From Verrucomicrobiota bacterium (GTDB lineage Bacteria > Verrucomicrobiota > Verrucomicrobiia > Chthoniobacterales > Terrimicrobiaceae): a DNA stretch of 64,000 bases. Shown here in pieces: positions 26,454-35,902 of this stretch (position 1 is the first letter of the stretch; each line of letters starts with the position of its first letter). Made by a program: the position numbers and the translations under genes. The stretch covers positions 1 to 64,000 of the forward strand of contig JAFKMU010000057.1 of the NCBI GenBank assembly GCA_017305195.1. The letters are read 5' to 3'. Below the pieces are notes generated by a model that was given only the letters and a program-made list of their open reading frames with translations, had not been told where the DNA came from and searched no databases.

Positions 26454-29136
26454 CGGCTGGTTCACTGAAAATCTCATCGTCTGGAACGACCTCGATAAAC
26501 GCGGCTTCGTTTCCAAAGGATTCGTCCTCGATGTGCCCGACCTTCGCCACGCCAGCGAGCATGCGCTTGACGAGTTCTATGAATCCATCCGGCAATTCCT
26601 CCATACGTTGGATGAATCCACCCGCGCGCAAATCCGCTGGTCAGTGGATTCCAACTACCGTGACGAATTGCTCGCCTATAACAAGGTGACGGAAGAACGG
26701 TGCGTCGCCGGGTCATGGGCGGCCATCACCCGCAACGAACGGTTCAACCGGTATTGGCGGGCCATGCAGGACGGAAAACTCCGTCGCGAAAAACTGGTGC
26801 TGTTTCTCTCGAAGCGAATTGGCGTCAATCCACCGGCTGGGGCGAGCCAGGAAGTGTTGAAGGAACACTACAGGCGAATTCTGGCGCAGTATGGCGAGGG
26901 ATTCGATCAGCACGGACGCGTCATTTCCTCCTTGCTGGAGCCGCACGGGTGCCGGGTCACATCCATGTCCACGGCGGATTTGTTCCGCTATTACGCCACG
27001 TTCTTCAATCCGTCCTACCTCCGGCGCGATAACTACGACCCCGTCGGGCAGTTCCGCGAAGAGGAAACCATCCACCAAAACTGCTGGCACCAGGGCGTGC
27101 AGGCCGGAAAAACCTTCGGGTTCTTCGCCGACGGATTTTATCACAACCTGATCATCCTCAAGCGCCGTCCGCAGCGGACGCGGCGAGGGATCTTCTGGGC
27201 GGTCACTTCGCTGCCGTTTTTAGACTATTCCATCACGGTCAATCTGTATCCGCAGAACGTCCGCAAAGAGATTGGTCGAGCGGAACGCTCGCTGGAGCGC
27301 GTGCGTGGCGACTATGCCGCCGAGGGCAAGCATTCGCTTCTCACCTCCAAGGCGGTCAAGGAAGAGCGTATCCGCAATCTGGCCCAGGGGGACGTGGTTC
27401 CCTTCCTTTACGACTATGTTGTCCATGTTTGGGACAGCACCGAAGACGGGTTGATTTCTAAAACACGCCAGATCGAAACGGCCTTCGGTCAAATGGAGGA
27501 TGCCCAATGCTGGACATCGAATGTCTCATCGGCAGCCACGACGAAGAATATCTGGTTCCAAACCTGGCCGGGATGGGTTTGGGGCAAATACACCCATCAC
27601 GCCGATAACGGACTGGATGAATGGCTGGCTGACATCCTGCCATTTTCCTCCACCTTCACCGGGCATCTTAAGGACGCTGAGGCTCTCTACGACGGCAGCA
27701 ATCGGAATTTGATCGGAGTCCGCAACTTCCTGTCCGGCACGCCGCAACTCGCGGTTTTGCTCGGCATGACGAGGGCCGGGAAATCCGCTTTCATGTCGGA
27801 CCTCCTTTCGCAGACCGACCCGTATTACGACTTCACGCTGATCGTCGAGGAAGGACTCTCCTACGGCATCTGGACGCAGGCGCAGGGGCATACACCCATT
27901 GTCATCCAGCCGGACGGCGACCTGTGCCTGAACTATCTCGATACCCAGGGCGCACCGCTGACCAATCTGCAAATCACCACCGCCGCTGCGTTGGTGGCGA
28001 AAATGGCCGGCCATCCTGCCGACGAAGACAGGCGAAGCCTGCGATTGGCTCAAATCACTCAATACATCGAGCAGCTTTACGCCGATCGCTTCGAGGAATG
28101 GGTGTCCGAAGACGCGCTCGATAACGCTGCCCGCCACGCGATGGCCACGCTGGCGTACAAGAAGGCACACATGCCCATTTCCGCCACCTTCCTGGAGGCG
28201 TGGACAGAATTGCGTCATTCGGTCGGTGGGGATGAACGGCAAAGCCTGATTGCGGCTCCGACCGCGGAGGAGGTTTCCCGGTTCATGAAATCACCGGATA
28301 CCGAAAGATACGTGCGGAACGCCGCCTTCGCATTCTTCCAGCCCACGGATTACCCGACCCACGACATGCTCCAGCAAATGATGCTGGTCGCACCATTCCC
28401 GGAGCACGACCGCAATGAGATCAATCACCTTGCGACCCTGCTGGCTCCGTGGAACGAGCAGCGGCTCGTCTGCGGACATTCCACTCTGTCCATCACCGGC
28501 AAGATCGCTCATTTCGACCTGACCTACATCCCGGAATCAAACAAGCAACTCAAAGAATTGGCCGGATTCCTCATCGCCAACTATGGGCGCCAGCACATCA
28601 TCACGCTCCCGCGTGGCAAACGGAAACGGGTGATCTTCGAGGAAGTCGCCAGAACGCTGGATATTCCGGGCGGCGAACAACTCGTGAGCGAGTTCTACGC
28701 CCAGCTCTCCAAGTTCTCCACCTGGATCATCAGCATCGTCCAGCAATACAGCCGGTTCCAACGCTCGGGCATCCGCCCCATCGTCTTCGGCAACGCCAAG
28801 CAATTCTTTTTTACCCGGATGAACGACCGGCGCGATATTGAAGATGTCGCCAAGGACATTGACCTTTCCGAGACGACGAAGGAGGCGATTTCGCGGTATC
28901 CGCTTCCCGAGCATTTGCCGGACAATAATAAATACGCCGCGTTGACGTATTATCATTTGGACGTTCAGCAGCCTCTTTGCGGGACGATTCATAACCGGGT
29001 CTCTCCCGAAATGCTCTTCTGTTCTTCCTCGACCGGGGAAGACTTCGACAACCGGAGCCGAGTGCTTCGCAACCACAAAGACATCGTCAGCGGGATTCTT
29101 TCTGAATCTGCCGCGCCTGTTTCTTCAAAACCCTAA
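26440..29136 (+). CDS. VirB4/TrbE-family ATPase of a type IV secretion system
   Basis: The 898-residue protein is the energising ATPase of the transfer apparatus. A Walker A motif GMTRAGKS lies at about residues 442-449. It is preceded by the ~400-residue VirB4 N-terminal region and followed by an ATPase core; RKRVIFEEVARTL fits the Walker B position. Length suits VirB4/TrbE. The start ATG 26440 was preferred to upstream codons because it restores the normal N-terminus and overlaps the previous gene slightly. Confidence 0.85.
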   Translation: MQAPNGWFTENLIVWNDLDKRGFVSKGFVLDVPDLRHASEHALDEFYESIRQFLHTLDESTRAQIRWSVDSNYRDELLAYNKVTEERCVAGSWAAITRNERFNRYWRAMQDGKLRREKLVLFLSKRIGVNPPAGASQEVLKEHYRRILAQYGEGFDQHGRVISSLLEPHGCRVTSMSTADLFRYYATFFNPSYLRRDNYDPVGQFREEETIHQNCWHQGVQAGKTFGFFADGFYHNLIILKRRPQRTRRGIFWAVTSLPFLDYSITVNLYPQNVRKEIGRAERSLERVRGDYAAEGKHSLLTSKAVKEERIRNLAQGDVVPFLYDYVVHVWDSTEDGLISKTRQIETAFGQMEDAQCWTSNVSSAATTKNIWFQTWPGWVWGKYTHHADNGLDEWLADILPFSSTFTGHLKDAEALYDGSNRNLIGVRNFLSGTPQLAVLLGMTRAGKSAFMSDLLSQTDPYYDFTLIVEEGLSYGIWTQAQGHTPIVIQPDGDLCLNYLDTQGAPLTNLQITTAAALVAKMAGHPADEDRRSLRLAQITQYIEQLYADRFEEWVSEDALDNAARHAMATLAYKKAHMPISATFLEAWTELRHSVGGDERQSLIAAPTAEEVSRFMKSPDTERYVRNAAFAFFQPTDYPTHDMLQQMMLVAPFPEHDRNEINHLATLLAPWNEQRLVCGHSTLSITGKIAHFDLTYIPESNKQLKELAGFLIANYGRQHIITLPRGKRKRVIFEEVARTLDIPGGEQLVSEFYAQLSKFSTWIISIVQQYSRFQRSGIRPIVFGNAKQFFFTRMNDRRDIEDVAKDIDLSETTKEAISRYPLPEHLPDNNKYAALTYYHLDVQQPLCGTIHNRVSPEMLFCSSSTGEDFDNRSRVLRNHKDIVSGILSESAAPVSSKP

Positions 29137-29142
29137 TCATCC

Positions 29143-29445
29143 ATGAAAAGCATATTCGTTTCTTTTAGGAAAATAAAAGCTGTGTCTGCGGCGGTCGCGT
29201 GGTGCGCGGTCGTCGTCTGCCTTCTCCCGGCGTGTGCCTCTCGTTCCCCATTCCAAAAGGGCTATGAGCGCGGCGCGTCCGACACGGTGAAGCGCCAGTA
29301 TTGGATTTTGCAGGACATGCAGAAGCGGGAGGACGGCAATCGATCCAAGCCTCGCCTTTCGCTTTATCGCATCCCGGTGATGCCCGACCCGGAGGCCACG
29401 GTGAAGACCGTGCCCTACGAAATCACCGTCCCAGTCATTCAGTAA
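29143..29445 (+). CDS. small lipoprotein of the secretion cluster
   Basis: The 100-residue protein has a signal peptide ending in a lipobox (VVVCLLPACAS), giving a lipid-anchored cysteine at about residue 31, followed by SPFQKGYERGASDTVKRQYWILQDMQKR. By position it could be the VirB7/TrbK-like lipoprotein that stabilises the outer-membrane core. Six bases separate it from VirB4. Confidence 0.6.
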   Translation: MKSIFVSFRKIKAVSAAVAWCAVVVCLLPACASRSPFQKGYERGASDTVKRQYWILQDMQKREDGNRSKPRLSLYRIPVMPDPEATVKTVPYEITVPVIQ

Positions 29446-29471
29446 TTCTCCCACCAAACCGAAGCATCATC

Positions 29472-30347
29472 ATGAAAAAGACTGTCATCACCGCCGCTGC
29501 CGTCGCTCTCGCCGCTCCGTATGCCCATGCCGTTCTCGGCGTGGGGGACATCGTGAGTGATCCCATCGTCGAACAGGCCACCGTGCAGAAGAATATCTTC
29601 GACCAAATCAAGTATGCCTGGGAGCAAGCCCAGTGGGCGGAAAAGCTCGCCACCCTGCACAACACGCTGACGACCGTTCGCCAGCAGTTGGAAACCGCCA
29701 ACCAGGTCAAACAGGCCATCGGCGACCCCGTTGCCGCCATCGGCCTCATTGATAACGGCCTGTTTTCCGGCTATCTGCAGGAATCCGGCATCACGGATAC
29801 TTTGAGCGACCTCGCCGGCATTGCTCAGGAAGGCGTACAGCTTTCCGGCACGATCCAGGAGCTTTTCCAACCGATTGACCTTTCCGGTTGGAAGGATCTG
29901 AACCGGTCCTTCAATGGCATTTCGTCGTTTCGTGACGCGGGCGATCCGCTCAAGCAATACCGGGCGGTCAACAATGCCTATTCCCGCTTCGAGGCGCTGT
30001 TGCTCAAGGCCCAGAGCAAACGCCTGACGCTGAAGGGGCAGATTGCCCAACTCAACACGCAGTTGAAGGGAGCCCAGACCGATGCGGAGGTGCAGAAGCT
30101 GGTTGGCTCACTGGCCACGGCTCAGGCCGCGCTCGGCGACCTCGACAGCATGGTCGGGACGGCTCACGGCCAAATCGAATCCCTCCATATCCTCAACCAG
30201 AACCGCGAAAAAGAGGAGGAAGTCGCCGCCGAGGAAATCAGCCGGGAACGTAATCGTGAGCTCTCGCGTCTGGCCGCCGCGGCCGAGGCAGAACTCGAAA
30301 TGCCCGACTTCTCCGCCGCGAACGAAGACCTCCCTCCCGGCTTCTGA
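29472..30347 (+). CDS. TrbJ/VirB5-like periplasmic protein
   Basis: The 291-residue protein starts with a signal peptide (MKKTVITAAAVALAAPYAHA) and is otherwise mostly helical, with heptad-like regions (IKYAWEQAQWAEKLATLHNTLTTV..., and EEVAAEEISRERNRELSRLAAAAEAELE). TrbJ proteins of conjugative systems have this size, signal and coiled-coil make-up, and occupy the same place before TrbL. It is probably the pilus-tip component. Confidence 0.65.
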   Translation: MKKTVITAAAVALAAPYAHAVLGVGDIVSDPIVEQATVQKNIFDQIKYAWEQAQWAEKLATLHNTLTTVRQQLETANQVKQAIGDPVAAIGLIDNGLFSGYLQESGITDTLSDLAGIAQEGVQLSGTIQELFQPIDLSGWKDLNRSFNGISSFRDAGDPLKQYRAVNNAYSRFEALLLKAQSKRLTLKGQIAQLNTQLKGAQTDAEVQKLVGSLATAQAALGDLDSMVGTAHGQIESLHILNQNREKEEEVAAEEISRERNRELSRLAAAAEAELEMPDFSAANEDLPPGF

Positions 30348-30385
30348 AGCCTTCGGGTTGTTCTTAGCAAAACCAATCACAACTT

Positions 30386-31582
30386 ATGATTCCATCTCTT
30401 TCCAATCTCTACAGCGCGGGCCTTGAAATTCGCACGCTGCTCATGCCCTTTGCTTTTGTCCTTTGTGTCATGGGCATCGGGGAAATGGGCTGGCGGGCCG
30501 GATCCGATACTCGCGCCATTCTCGGCGCCCTCCTGAAAACCATCCTGATTGTCGGGTTGCTCGCGGGATACCCGTCCGCCATGGACAGCGGCCAGAAGGC
30601 GTTCGTGGAAATGCGCGGCAAATTCACCAATGCCCGCGATGCCAAGTTTGTCCAACTCCTCCGCTCGCACATCGACAATCCGCCGTCCGATTCCTGGACG
30701 GACTTGGGCAAAGTCGTGCCCGCCGCCATTGGCATGTTCTTCCAGGGCATCGGGCGCTTCATGCTCATCGTCCTGACGTTCTTCCAGAACTTCGCCATCG
30801 CGGGATTGATCGCCGTTTCTCCGCTTTTGCTGGGATTCCTCTTTCTTTCCTACACGCAATCCCTCGGCGTCCAGTTCTGCGTGACGTCCCTGACTGTGCT
30901 GCTCTGGCACGTGGCGATTTGTTTGGTCGATATCGTCATCGTCGCCATCAGTGATTTGCTTTATGCGCCGATCACGACGGGAGGAATCGTTCAAACCGCG
31001 CAAAACCTGATCACGGTTCAGAACTGGCTCCTTTTTCCGTTCATCATGGCATTCGCCGCCGTCATCACGGTGTTCTTTTACCTCTCTGTTCCGTTTGTGG
31101 CCGGAGCCATCATGAAGGGACTCAGCGGCACGACTTCCGCCCTCCAGGCCGGCATTCAAGGCACCATGCAGGCCGCAGGGCTTGCCGTGGGGACCGGACT
31201 GACCGCGGTGGGAGCCGTGGCCACTATGGGCGGTTCGGCTGCCGTGCAAGGCGCGCTGGCTGGAACCCAAGCCGCCAGCGCAGCCGGACGCCTTGGCAAT
31301 GACGTTGCCGGAAACGTGGGCGGCGGATCATCGGACATCCCGCCGCCACCGCCCGTTCCTCCCGCTTCCTCTGGAAGCGTTGCCAATGCCGACAATCCGG
31401 CGATGGTCGCTCACCAGACCGCCCCCAACGCCTTCGCAGTGGTGGACCACAACGCCGGCACCGTCTCCCACCACAAGGGCAGTGTTGCCACTCCGCACGC
31501 AGCCCAAGCCGCCTTCAATTCCCACGCCAGCAAGGCCCAGCCGCTTCCAGCGGAATCTCCTCTCGCCAACCGCAACTCCTGA
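30386..31582 (+). CDS. TrbL/VirB6-like polytopic membrane protein
   Basis: The 398-residue protein has about six transmembrane helices in its first 260 residues (for example RTLLMPFAFVLCVMGIG, LKTILIVGLLAGYP, MLIVLTFFQNFAIAGLIAV, SPLLLGFLFLSY, SLTVLLWHVAICLVDIVIV, FPFIMAFAAVITVFFYL) and a Gly/Ala/Pro-rich C-terminal tail (PPPPPVPP). That is the TrbL/VirB6 design, forming the inner-membrane channel. A gene of this type directly after TrbJ is the usual order. Confidence 0.75.
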   Translation: MIPSLSNLYSAGLEIRTLLMPFAFVLCVMGIGEMGWRAGSDTRAILGALLKTILIVGLLAGYPSAMDSGQKAFVEMRGKFTNARDAKFVQLLRSHIDNPPSDSWTDLGKVVPAAIGMFFQGIGRFMLIVLTFFQNFAIAGLIAVSPLLLGFLFLSYTQSLGVQFCVTSLTVLLWHVAICLVDIVIVAISDLLYAPITTGGIVQTAQNLITVQNWLLFPFIMAFAAVITVFFYLSVPFVAGAIMKGLSGTTSALQAGIQGTMQAAGLAVGTGLTAVGAVATMGGSAAVQGALAGTQAASAAGRLGNDVAGNVGGGSSDIPPPPPVPPASSGSVANADNPAMVAHQTAPNAFAVVDHNAGTVSHHKGSVATPHAAQAAFNSHASKAQPLPAESPLANRNS

Positions 31583-31588
31583 TTTCCC

Positions 31589-32221
31589 ATGAAACTATCC
31601 GCCATTACTTCCATCACCAACAACGTTATCGCCGCCCGCTTTTGGATGGGCCTCGCCATCATCGCCTGCGGGTTCGCTGTGGTCGCACCGTATCTGACCA
31701 TTTCCGCCATGAAGCAGAAGGAAAAGGTCGTCATCCTCGATCCGGGCGGAACGCTGATTTATGCGCCTCTCCTGGGCTTCGAGGAGGCGGGCAATCTTCA
31801 TGCCTACCATGTGCGGCTGGCGTGCCTGGCTCTGTTGCAACGCAATCCGGTGGGACCGGATTTGCCGGACCTCCTCAAGCGAATCTACCTCGAAGATCCC
31901 GCACGGAAGCGAGCGGCATCCATCTACAAAGCCCAGAACCCGGAATTCAAAGAGAAGCAGATTCACCAAAAGGCCGAAGTCACCAAGATCGATATCCTCG
32001 ATACCCGGAAAATCAATGACGGGGCCGGGAAGTCTTACGAAGCCGTCAGCGTCAAGGCCGAGGGCAACCTCATTCGCACCGGCACGCTCAAAGGCATGGA
32101 GTTCCGCGAACCGGCAAAATTCCAGATCGAATTCCTCTTTATCCGCAATCCTGACCTTCTCGGCAACGGGCGCCTCCCGCTCCTCGTGCAGGACTTCACC
32201 TATACCGAAAAACCACTCTGA
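31589..32221 (+). CDS. VirB8/TrbF-like inner membrane protein
   Basis: The 210-residue protein has one N-terminal transmembrane helix (FWMGLAIIACGFAVVAPYL) and a periplasmic domain ending RNPDLLGNGRLPLLVQDFTY, consistent with the NTF2-like fold of VirB8/TrbF. It would link the inner-membrane complex to VirB9 and VirB10, whose genes follow at once. Confidence 0.65.
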   Translation: MKLSAITSITNNVIAARFWMGLAIIACGFAVVAPYLTISAMKQKEKVVILDPGGTLIYAPLLGFEEAGNLHAYHVRLACLALLQRNPVGPDLPDLLKRIYLEDPARKRAASIYKAQNPEFKEKQIHQKAEVTKIDILDTRKINDGAGKSYEAVSVKAEGNLIRTGTLKGMEFREPAKFQIEFLFIRNPDLLGNGRLPLLVQDFTYTEKPL

Positions 32222-32226
32222 ATCTT

Positions 32227-33048
32227 ATGAAATACTTCCTCTCCTTGTTATTGGCGGTCTCGGCTTACGCCGGACCGATCACCCAAAAGCCGCTCGATGA
32301 ATTTGTGATCTACGACATTCCGGTGGCCCAGAAGACCGGAACGACCACAATAATGTTCCCGTCGGAAATCTCCGGCCTGTATGCGAAATCCGTTTCCACC
32401 CAGGAACAGGAAAACGCGGGGTTCCTCATCACATTCACGCCGGGAAATTTCTATTTCACCATCCGCGCGCTGAAGCCGGACGCCGAGGACCATCTTACGG
32501 TGATTTTCAACCGGAAGGCTTACGTCCTTCACCTGAAAGCATCCGAGAAGCCGTTCTACAACGTGACGTTCTACCCGGACGAACGGAAGAAAAAGGGCGA
32601 AGCCCTCGTGCCGGAACGGCTTCTTTCCCTGATGGATAAGGCGAAGGCGTATCCACTTTTGGCGAACAGCCAACCGGACGCCCTGGCCGGTGTACTCCAT
32701 GCGGTTCCGGCCATCACGACCTATTACGAGGGTTTCAATGTCCGGGTGCGGGAAGTCTGGCGCTTCGAGCAGGACGACACCCTGATTTTCCGGCTCGAAC
32801 TGGAAAACACAACAGACCGCGCCATCCGTTACAACCCGCAGGATTTGGCCGTGCGACTGGAGGACCGGATTTACACGCAATCGCTGGTCGATGCATCCGG
32901 CGTTATGCCGCCCAAATCGCTCACTCCCGCGTTCCTCGCCATCACCGGCAACGGACAAGGCGGCCGCAACAACCTTGCTCCCGACAACAAATGGAACGTC
33001 CTCGTCGTTCGCGCTGAACCCCAACTTTCCACCAGCGACTACAAATGA
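32227..33048 (+). CDS. VirB9/TrbG-like outer-membrane core protein
   Basis: The 273-residue protein has a short signal peptide (MKYFLSLLLAVSAYA) and beta-rich segments (FYFTIRALKPDAEDHLTVIF, KAYVLHLKASEKPFYNVTFYPDE, LIFRLELENTTDRAIRYNPQDLAVRL). Size and its position just before VirB10 fit VirB9/TrbG. Its stop overlaps the start of the next gene by four bases. Confidence 0.65.
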   Translation: MKYFLSLLLAVSAYAGPITQKPLDEFVIYDIPVAQKTGTTTIMFPSEISGLYAKSVSTQEQENAGFLITFTPGNFYFTIRALKPDAEDHLTVIFNRKAYVLHLKASEKPFYNVTFYPDERKKKGEALVPERLLSLMDKAKAYPLLANSQPDALAGVLHAVPAITTYYEGFNVRVREVWRFEQDDTLIFRLELENTTDRAIRYNPQDLAVRLEDRIYTQSLVDASGVMPPKSLTPAFLAITGNGQGGRNNLAPDNKWNVLVVRAEPQLSTSDYK

Positions 33049-34016
33049 ACCTTCGCAAAATCTTTACCGAGCTTTTCCAGAAACCCACCGGAAGACTCAT
33101 TCTTTTCCTACTGGCTGGCGCGTTGGTTCTCGCTTTCGTGTTCACCGGCAAATCCCGCCGCTCACCGGAGCCGATCAAGCCGGATTTGCCCGCTCAGGCG
33201 ACCACCGCCAAACACACCGAGTTTCTGGAAAACATTCCGCCGACAACACCCGCACAAACCAAGGCCCCCGCGCCAGCTCCGCCGCAGGATGCACGACCGA
33301 CTTCGGCACCCAAGCCACCGCCGCCAATTCCGCAGGCCATCTTTGCTACCAAGGAAGAATCCCGCAGCGAGTATTACCTTCCCTACGGGCGGCTCCTCCG
33401 GTGCGAACTGGTCAACGCCGTGGAATCCACCAATATCGAAACGCCCATCATCGGCCTGATCACCGAGGATGTCTGGCAGGCGGGTCGTCTCGTGATTCCC
33501 GCCGGAACGGAAGTACATGGGCTGGCTCAAAAAACCGCCGCCCGTGAACGCATCGGCTCCGAACGGCAATGGGTGCTCGTCTTTCAGGACGGCCGGGAAC
33601 TGCCGCTTTCCGGCACGGTCCTCGATTACGCTCCCGATGGAACGAGCGGCGACCAATGGGCGGAAACGGACGGCTCCGCTGGTTTGCGCGGTTATATGAT
33701 CGCCGCCGACAAGTACGCCGAGGCCAAGGCCGTCCTCGCCTCCATGATTTCGGCGGGAGCCGGAGCGTTTCCGCAAATGACCAATATCATTTCGCCGCTG
33801 ACAGGCGGGGTGACTCAGGTGCAGGGGGGAGGCTATCAGGATGCCATCGCCGCAGGTATTCAGGCCGGCGGCCAGATCTATTCCCAGCGCCTATTGGAAG
33901 GCCTGAAAAACGATCCGTACTACGTCCGCGTTCCGTCCGGGACGACGTTCTACCTCTACGTCGCCCAATCCGTTGACCTCGCAAACGCCCGCATTTCCTA
34001 CCAATCCAGCAAATGA
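33045..34016 (+). CDS. VirB10/TrbI-like scaffold protein
   Basis: The 323-residue protein has a single N-terminal transmembrane helix (LILFLLAGALVLAFVF), a proline-rich periplasmic linker (about 65-100, KAPAPAPPQDARP... PPPPIP), then a C-terminal beta-barrel domain (LPYGRLLRCELVNAVESTNIETPIIGLITEDVW, LVIPAGTEVHGLAQ, DGRELPLSGTVLD, VRVPSGTTFYLYVAQ). This is the unmistakable VirB10/TrbI order. It spans both membranes and gates the channel. Confidence 0.82.
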   Translation: MNLRKIFTELFQKPTGRLILFLLAGALVLAFVFTGKSRRSPEPIKPDLPAQATTAKHTEFLENIPPTTPAQTKAPAPAPPQDARPTSAPKPPPPIPQAIFATKEESRSEYYLPYGRLLRCELVNAVESTNIETPIIGLITEDVWQAGRLVIPAGTEVHGLAQKTAARERIGSERQWVLVFQDGRELPLSGTVLDYAPDGTSGDQWAETDGSAGLRGYMIAADKYAEAKAVLASMISAGAGAFPQMTNIISPLTGGVTQVQGGGYQDAIAAGIQAGGQIYSQRLLEGLKNDPYYVRVPSGTTFYLYVAQSVDLANARISYQSSK

Positions 34017-34741
34017 AATACCTCATCTCTCTTCTCGTCGTCTGCCTCGGGGCAGGGTGCGCCACTCGCAAAGATTCCACTCCGAAATCCGTTGTTCCTG
34101 GAACCAGCGTTTCCGCCAGGCGAATGGCTTCTGTTCGCACGCCGGAAGTCGTAAAAGCCTATCCGGCGGGCCGCTACACCGATCCGAACTTCCCGGACGA
34201 AATGCACGAACGGCACACCGTTTACCGTCGGGAACAGTCGCCTGATTGGAACTATCTGCCCGACCCGCCGCCCATTCTTCCGACCGGAAATCCCTCGCCA
34301 TCCTATTGCGTGAATGGCTCCGGCGAGTTGAACGCCCAGCAGCGGGCGTACGCCGAAGCGTTGCAGGAACAAAACCGTGCCATGCAGAAGCGCATCGAGG
34401 ATCTACAGCGGCAGGCAGGCAAGGTGCCGGGGCTTGAACAGCAACTTGATCAGCTCAAAAAGCAGACGGGAGAAACACCCAAGCCGACGCCATTACCGGC
34501 GAAGACCGAAGACATACTTTCCAGTGTCGAACCGGAATTGCCTGCGTGGGAGGAAGGGGTTTCCGATCCGGGCGAAATCACGCTCTCCGCCGGGTCCGAC
34601 GACCAGGACTTCCTCCTTTCCCAGATGCGGCTCAATGACGAATTCACCGCGGAATTGGCCGCAGCCGAGCGCAGGAAGATTTCCGCCGTCATCAGCGGTC
34701 CGTTCCTCCGCCGCAGGGAATTCGCTCTTTTCAACCACTAA
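34013..34741 (+). CDS. coiled-coil lipoprotein of the secretion cluster
   Basis: The 242-residue protein has a lipobox in VVCLGAGCATRKD (lipidated Cys at about 16), a middle coiled coil (AYAEALQEQNRAMQKRIEDLQRQAGKVPGLEQQLDQLKKQ) and an acidic C-terminal region. Overlap of four bases with the VirB10-like gene links it to the apparatus. It could be an outer-membrane core lipoprotein; no named family is recognised. Confidence 0.55.
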   Translation: MKYLISLLVVCLGAGCATRKDSTPKSVVPGTSVSARRMASVRTPEVVKAYPAGRYTDPNFPDEMHERHTVYRREQSPDWNYLPDPPPILPTGNPSPSYCVNGSGELNAQQRAYAEALQEQNRAMQKRIEDLQRQAGKVPGLEQQLDQLKKQTGETPKPTPLPAKTEDILSSVEPELPAWEEGVSDPGEITLSAGSDDQDFLLSQMRLNDEFTAELAAAERRKISAVISGPFLRRREFALFNH

Positions 34742-34744
34742 ATC

Positions 34745-35032
34745 ATGAACACACCCAAACCCGCCAACGTCACCGTCACCCTCGATGAAGATACTTTTGC
34801 GATCTTCAAAGAGGCATCCCAAATCGTCGAAAACGCTGGGATCCGCGTCCCGACCAGCCAACTCGTCCAAACCATGCTCAACGCGGAGAGCCAACGTTTG
34901 AGCCCGCGCAAAATCGCCCAGCGTTTCCTGAAATCCCTCATGGAACAAATCGGCGGTCTGCGGCGTGGCGCTCTTGAAGACGAGGAGGATGAAAAAATCC
35001 CCTCGCTCAAGCCCGCTGCCGCCAAAGCCTGA
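34745..35032 (+). CDS. small protein of unknown function in the transfer region
   Basis: The 95-residue soluble protein (MNTPKPANVTVTLDEDTFAI...) has a beta-strand followed by helices and an acidic tail (EDEEDEK). The strand-helix start VTVTLDEDTFAIFKEAS is reminiscent of ribbon-helix-helix proteins such as relaxosome accessory factors, but the match is weak. It begins three bases after the lipoprotein gene. Confidence 0.5.
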   Translation: MNTPKPANVTVTLDEDTFAIFKEASQIVENAGIRVPTSQLVQTMLNAESQRLSPRKIAQRFLKSLMEQIGGLRRGALEDEEDEKIPSLKPAAAKA

Positions 35033-35102
35033 TCCTTTCACCGCAACCTCCGTCAATCGTCCGGCTACGGAATCCAAAACGCCGGACACAAATCCATAAA
35101 AT

Positions 35103-35462
35103 ATGGCAATCGCATCACCGAAGAAAAAAGACGAACAGGCCAAGCAGTTTAAAATCAACCCCGAGGTCAACGCCAAGCTGGATGCCTTCATGAAGGCCGA
35201 ACCGGATTTGGTGCAATACGTCAAGGACCTGCCCCGCGAGCAGTTAGAACGCAAATTCCTTCTGCGCAAGATGAACGACGAGGAGCAGAAGCAGGGTTAC
35301 TCCGCCAAGGTGAAAGCCTGGCTGGCGAAGCCGGAACAGGAAGACTTGGTCCGCAGCATCAAGAACACCATCAGCCCGAACATGACCCCCGAGCGGCAGG
35401 AGGCTGCCCTCGTCATCGGAGCCAAGAACCACATCCGTAACAGCGGGATCAAACTCGGATAA
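35103..35462 (+). CDS. small soluble protein of unknown function in the transfer region
   Basis: The 119-residue protein is highly charged and helical (KKKDEQAKQFKINPEVNAKLDAFMKAEPDLVQYVK, then REQLERKFLLRKMNDEEQKQG). No membrane segment, signal or known motif is visible. Codon usage and spacing fit the neighbouring element genes. Confidence 0.5.
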   Translation: MAIASPKKKDEQAKQFKINPEVNAKLDAFMKAEPDLVQYVKDLPREQLERKFLLRKMNDEEQKQGYSAKVKAWLAKPEQEDLVRSIKNTISPNMTPERQEAALVIGAKNHIRNSGIKLG

Positions 35463-35562
35463 CGCCTCGGAGCCACCTGTCCGGTCCAATCCCGGCAGGT
35501 GGCTCAAGTCCCGGAAAGCAGCCCATTCACTCCAGCCCCTTCAATCGCAAGCCACCAACCTC

Positions 35563-35850
35563 ATGAAATCATCAGCCACTGCCCAGCGAGTTTACATCGA
35601 CGGAATGCGCCCATTGGCCTTGACCAAAAAACAAATCATCGCCGTCTTGGGGTCTGCCAAGCTCGTTGATCGGATGCTTTGGGCGACCAGACACGCAAAC
35701 GGCCGATGGCTGACTCTCATCCGGGAGGGACGGGATCTCCTCGTAGCCACGGAATCTGTTGAAACCGCCTATTCCAGACTGGTCAGCGGAGAACAGCCGC
35801 CACTCATGCCCAGCGAGCGCAAACCGCAGGAACGCGAATTGGCAGCCTGA
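35563..35850 (+). CDS. small putative DNA-binding protein
   Basis: The 95-residue protein contains LALTKKQIIAVLGSAKLVDRMLWATRHANGRWL, which could fold as a short helix-turn-helix followed by a beta wing, the size of excisionase-type proteins. The rest (GRDLLVATESVETAYSRLVSG) is unremarkable. An intrinsic terminator follows directly, so this is the last gene of the plus-strand element operon. The excisionase idea is a guess from size and location. Confidence 0.5.
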   Translation: MKSSATAQRVYIDGMRPLALTKKQIIAVLGSAKLVDRMLWATRHANGRWLTLIREGRDLLVATESVETAYSRLVSGEQPPLMPSERKPQERELAA

Positions 35851-35875
35851 AGGAAACCAGGCTGCTGGCTTTTTT
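35842..35875 (+). terminator. Rho-independent terminator closing the transfer operon
   Basis: GCAGCCTG and CAGGCTGC pair perfectly around an eight-base loop, overlapping the last codons of the preceding gene, and a T-rich run (CTTTTTTA) follows. It ends the long plus-strand transcript of the element. Confidence 0.75.
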
Positions 35876-35902
35876 AGTCATGCCGTGGCGTTGAAGCTTT
35901 TC

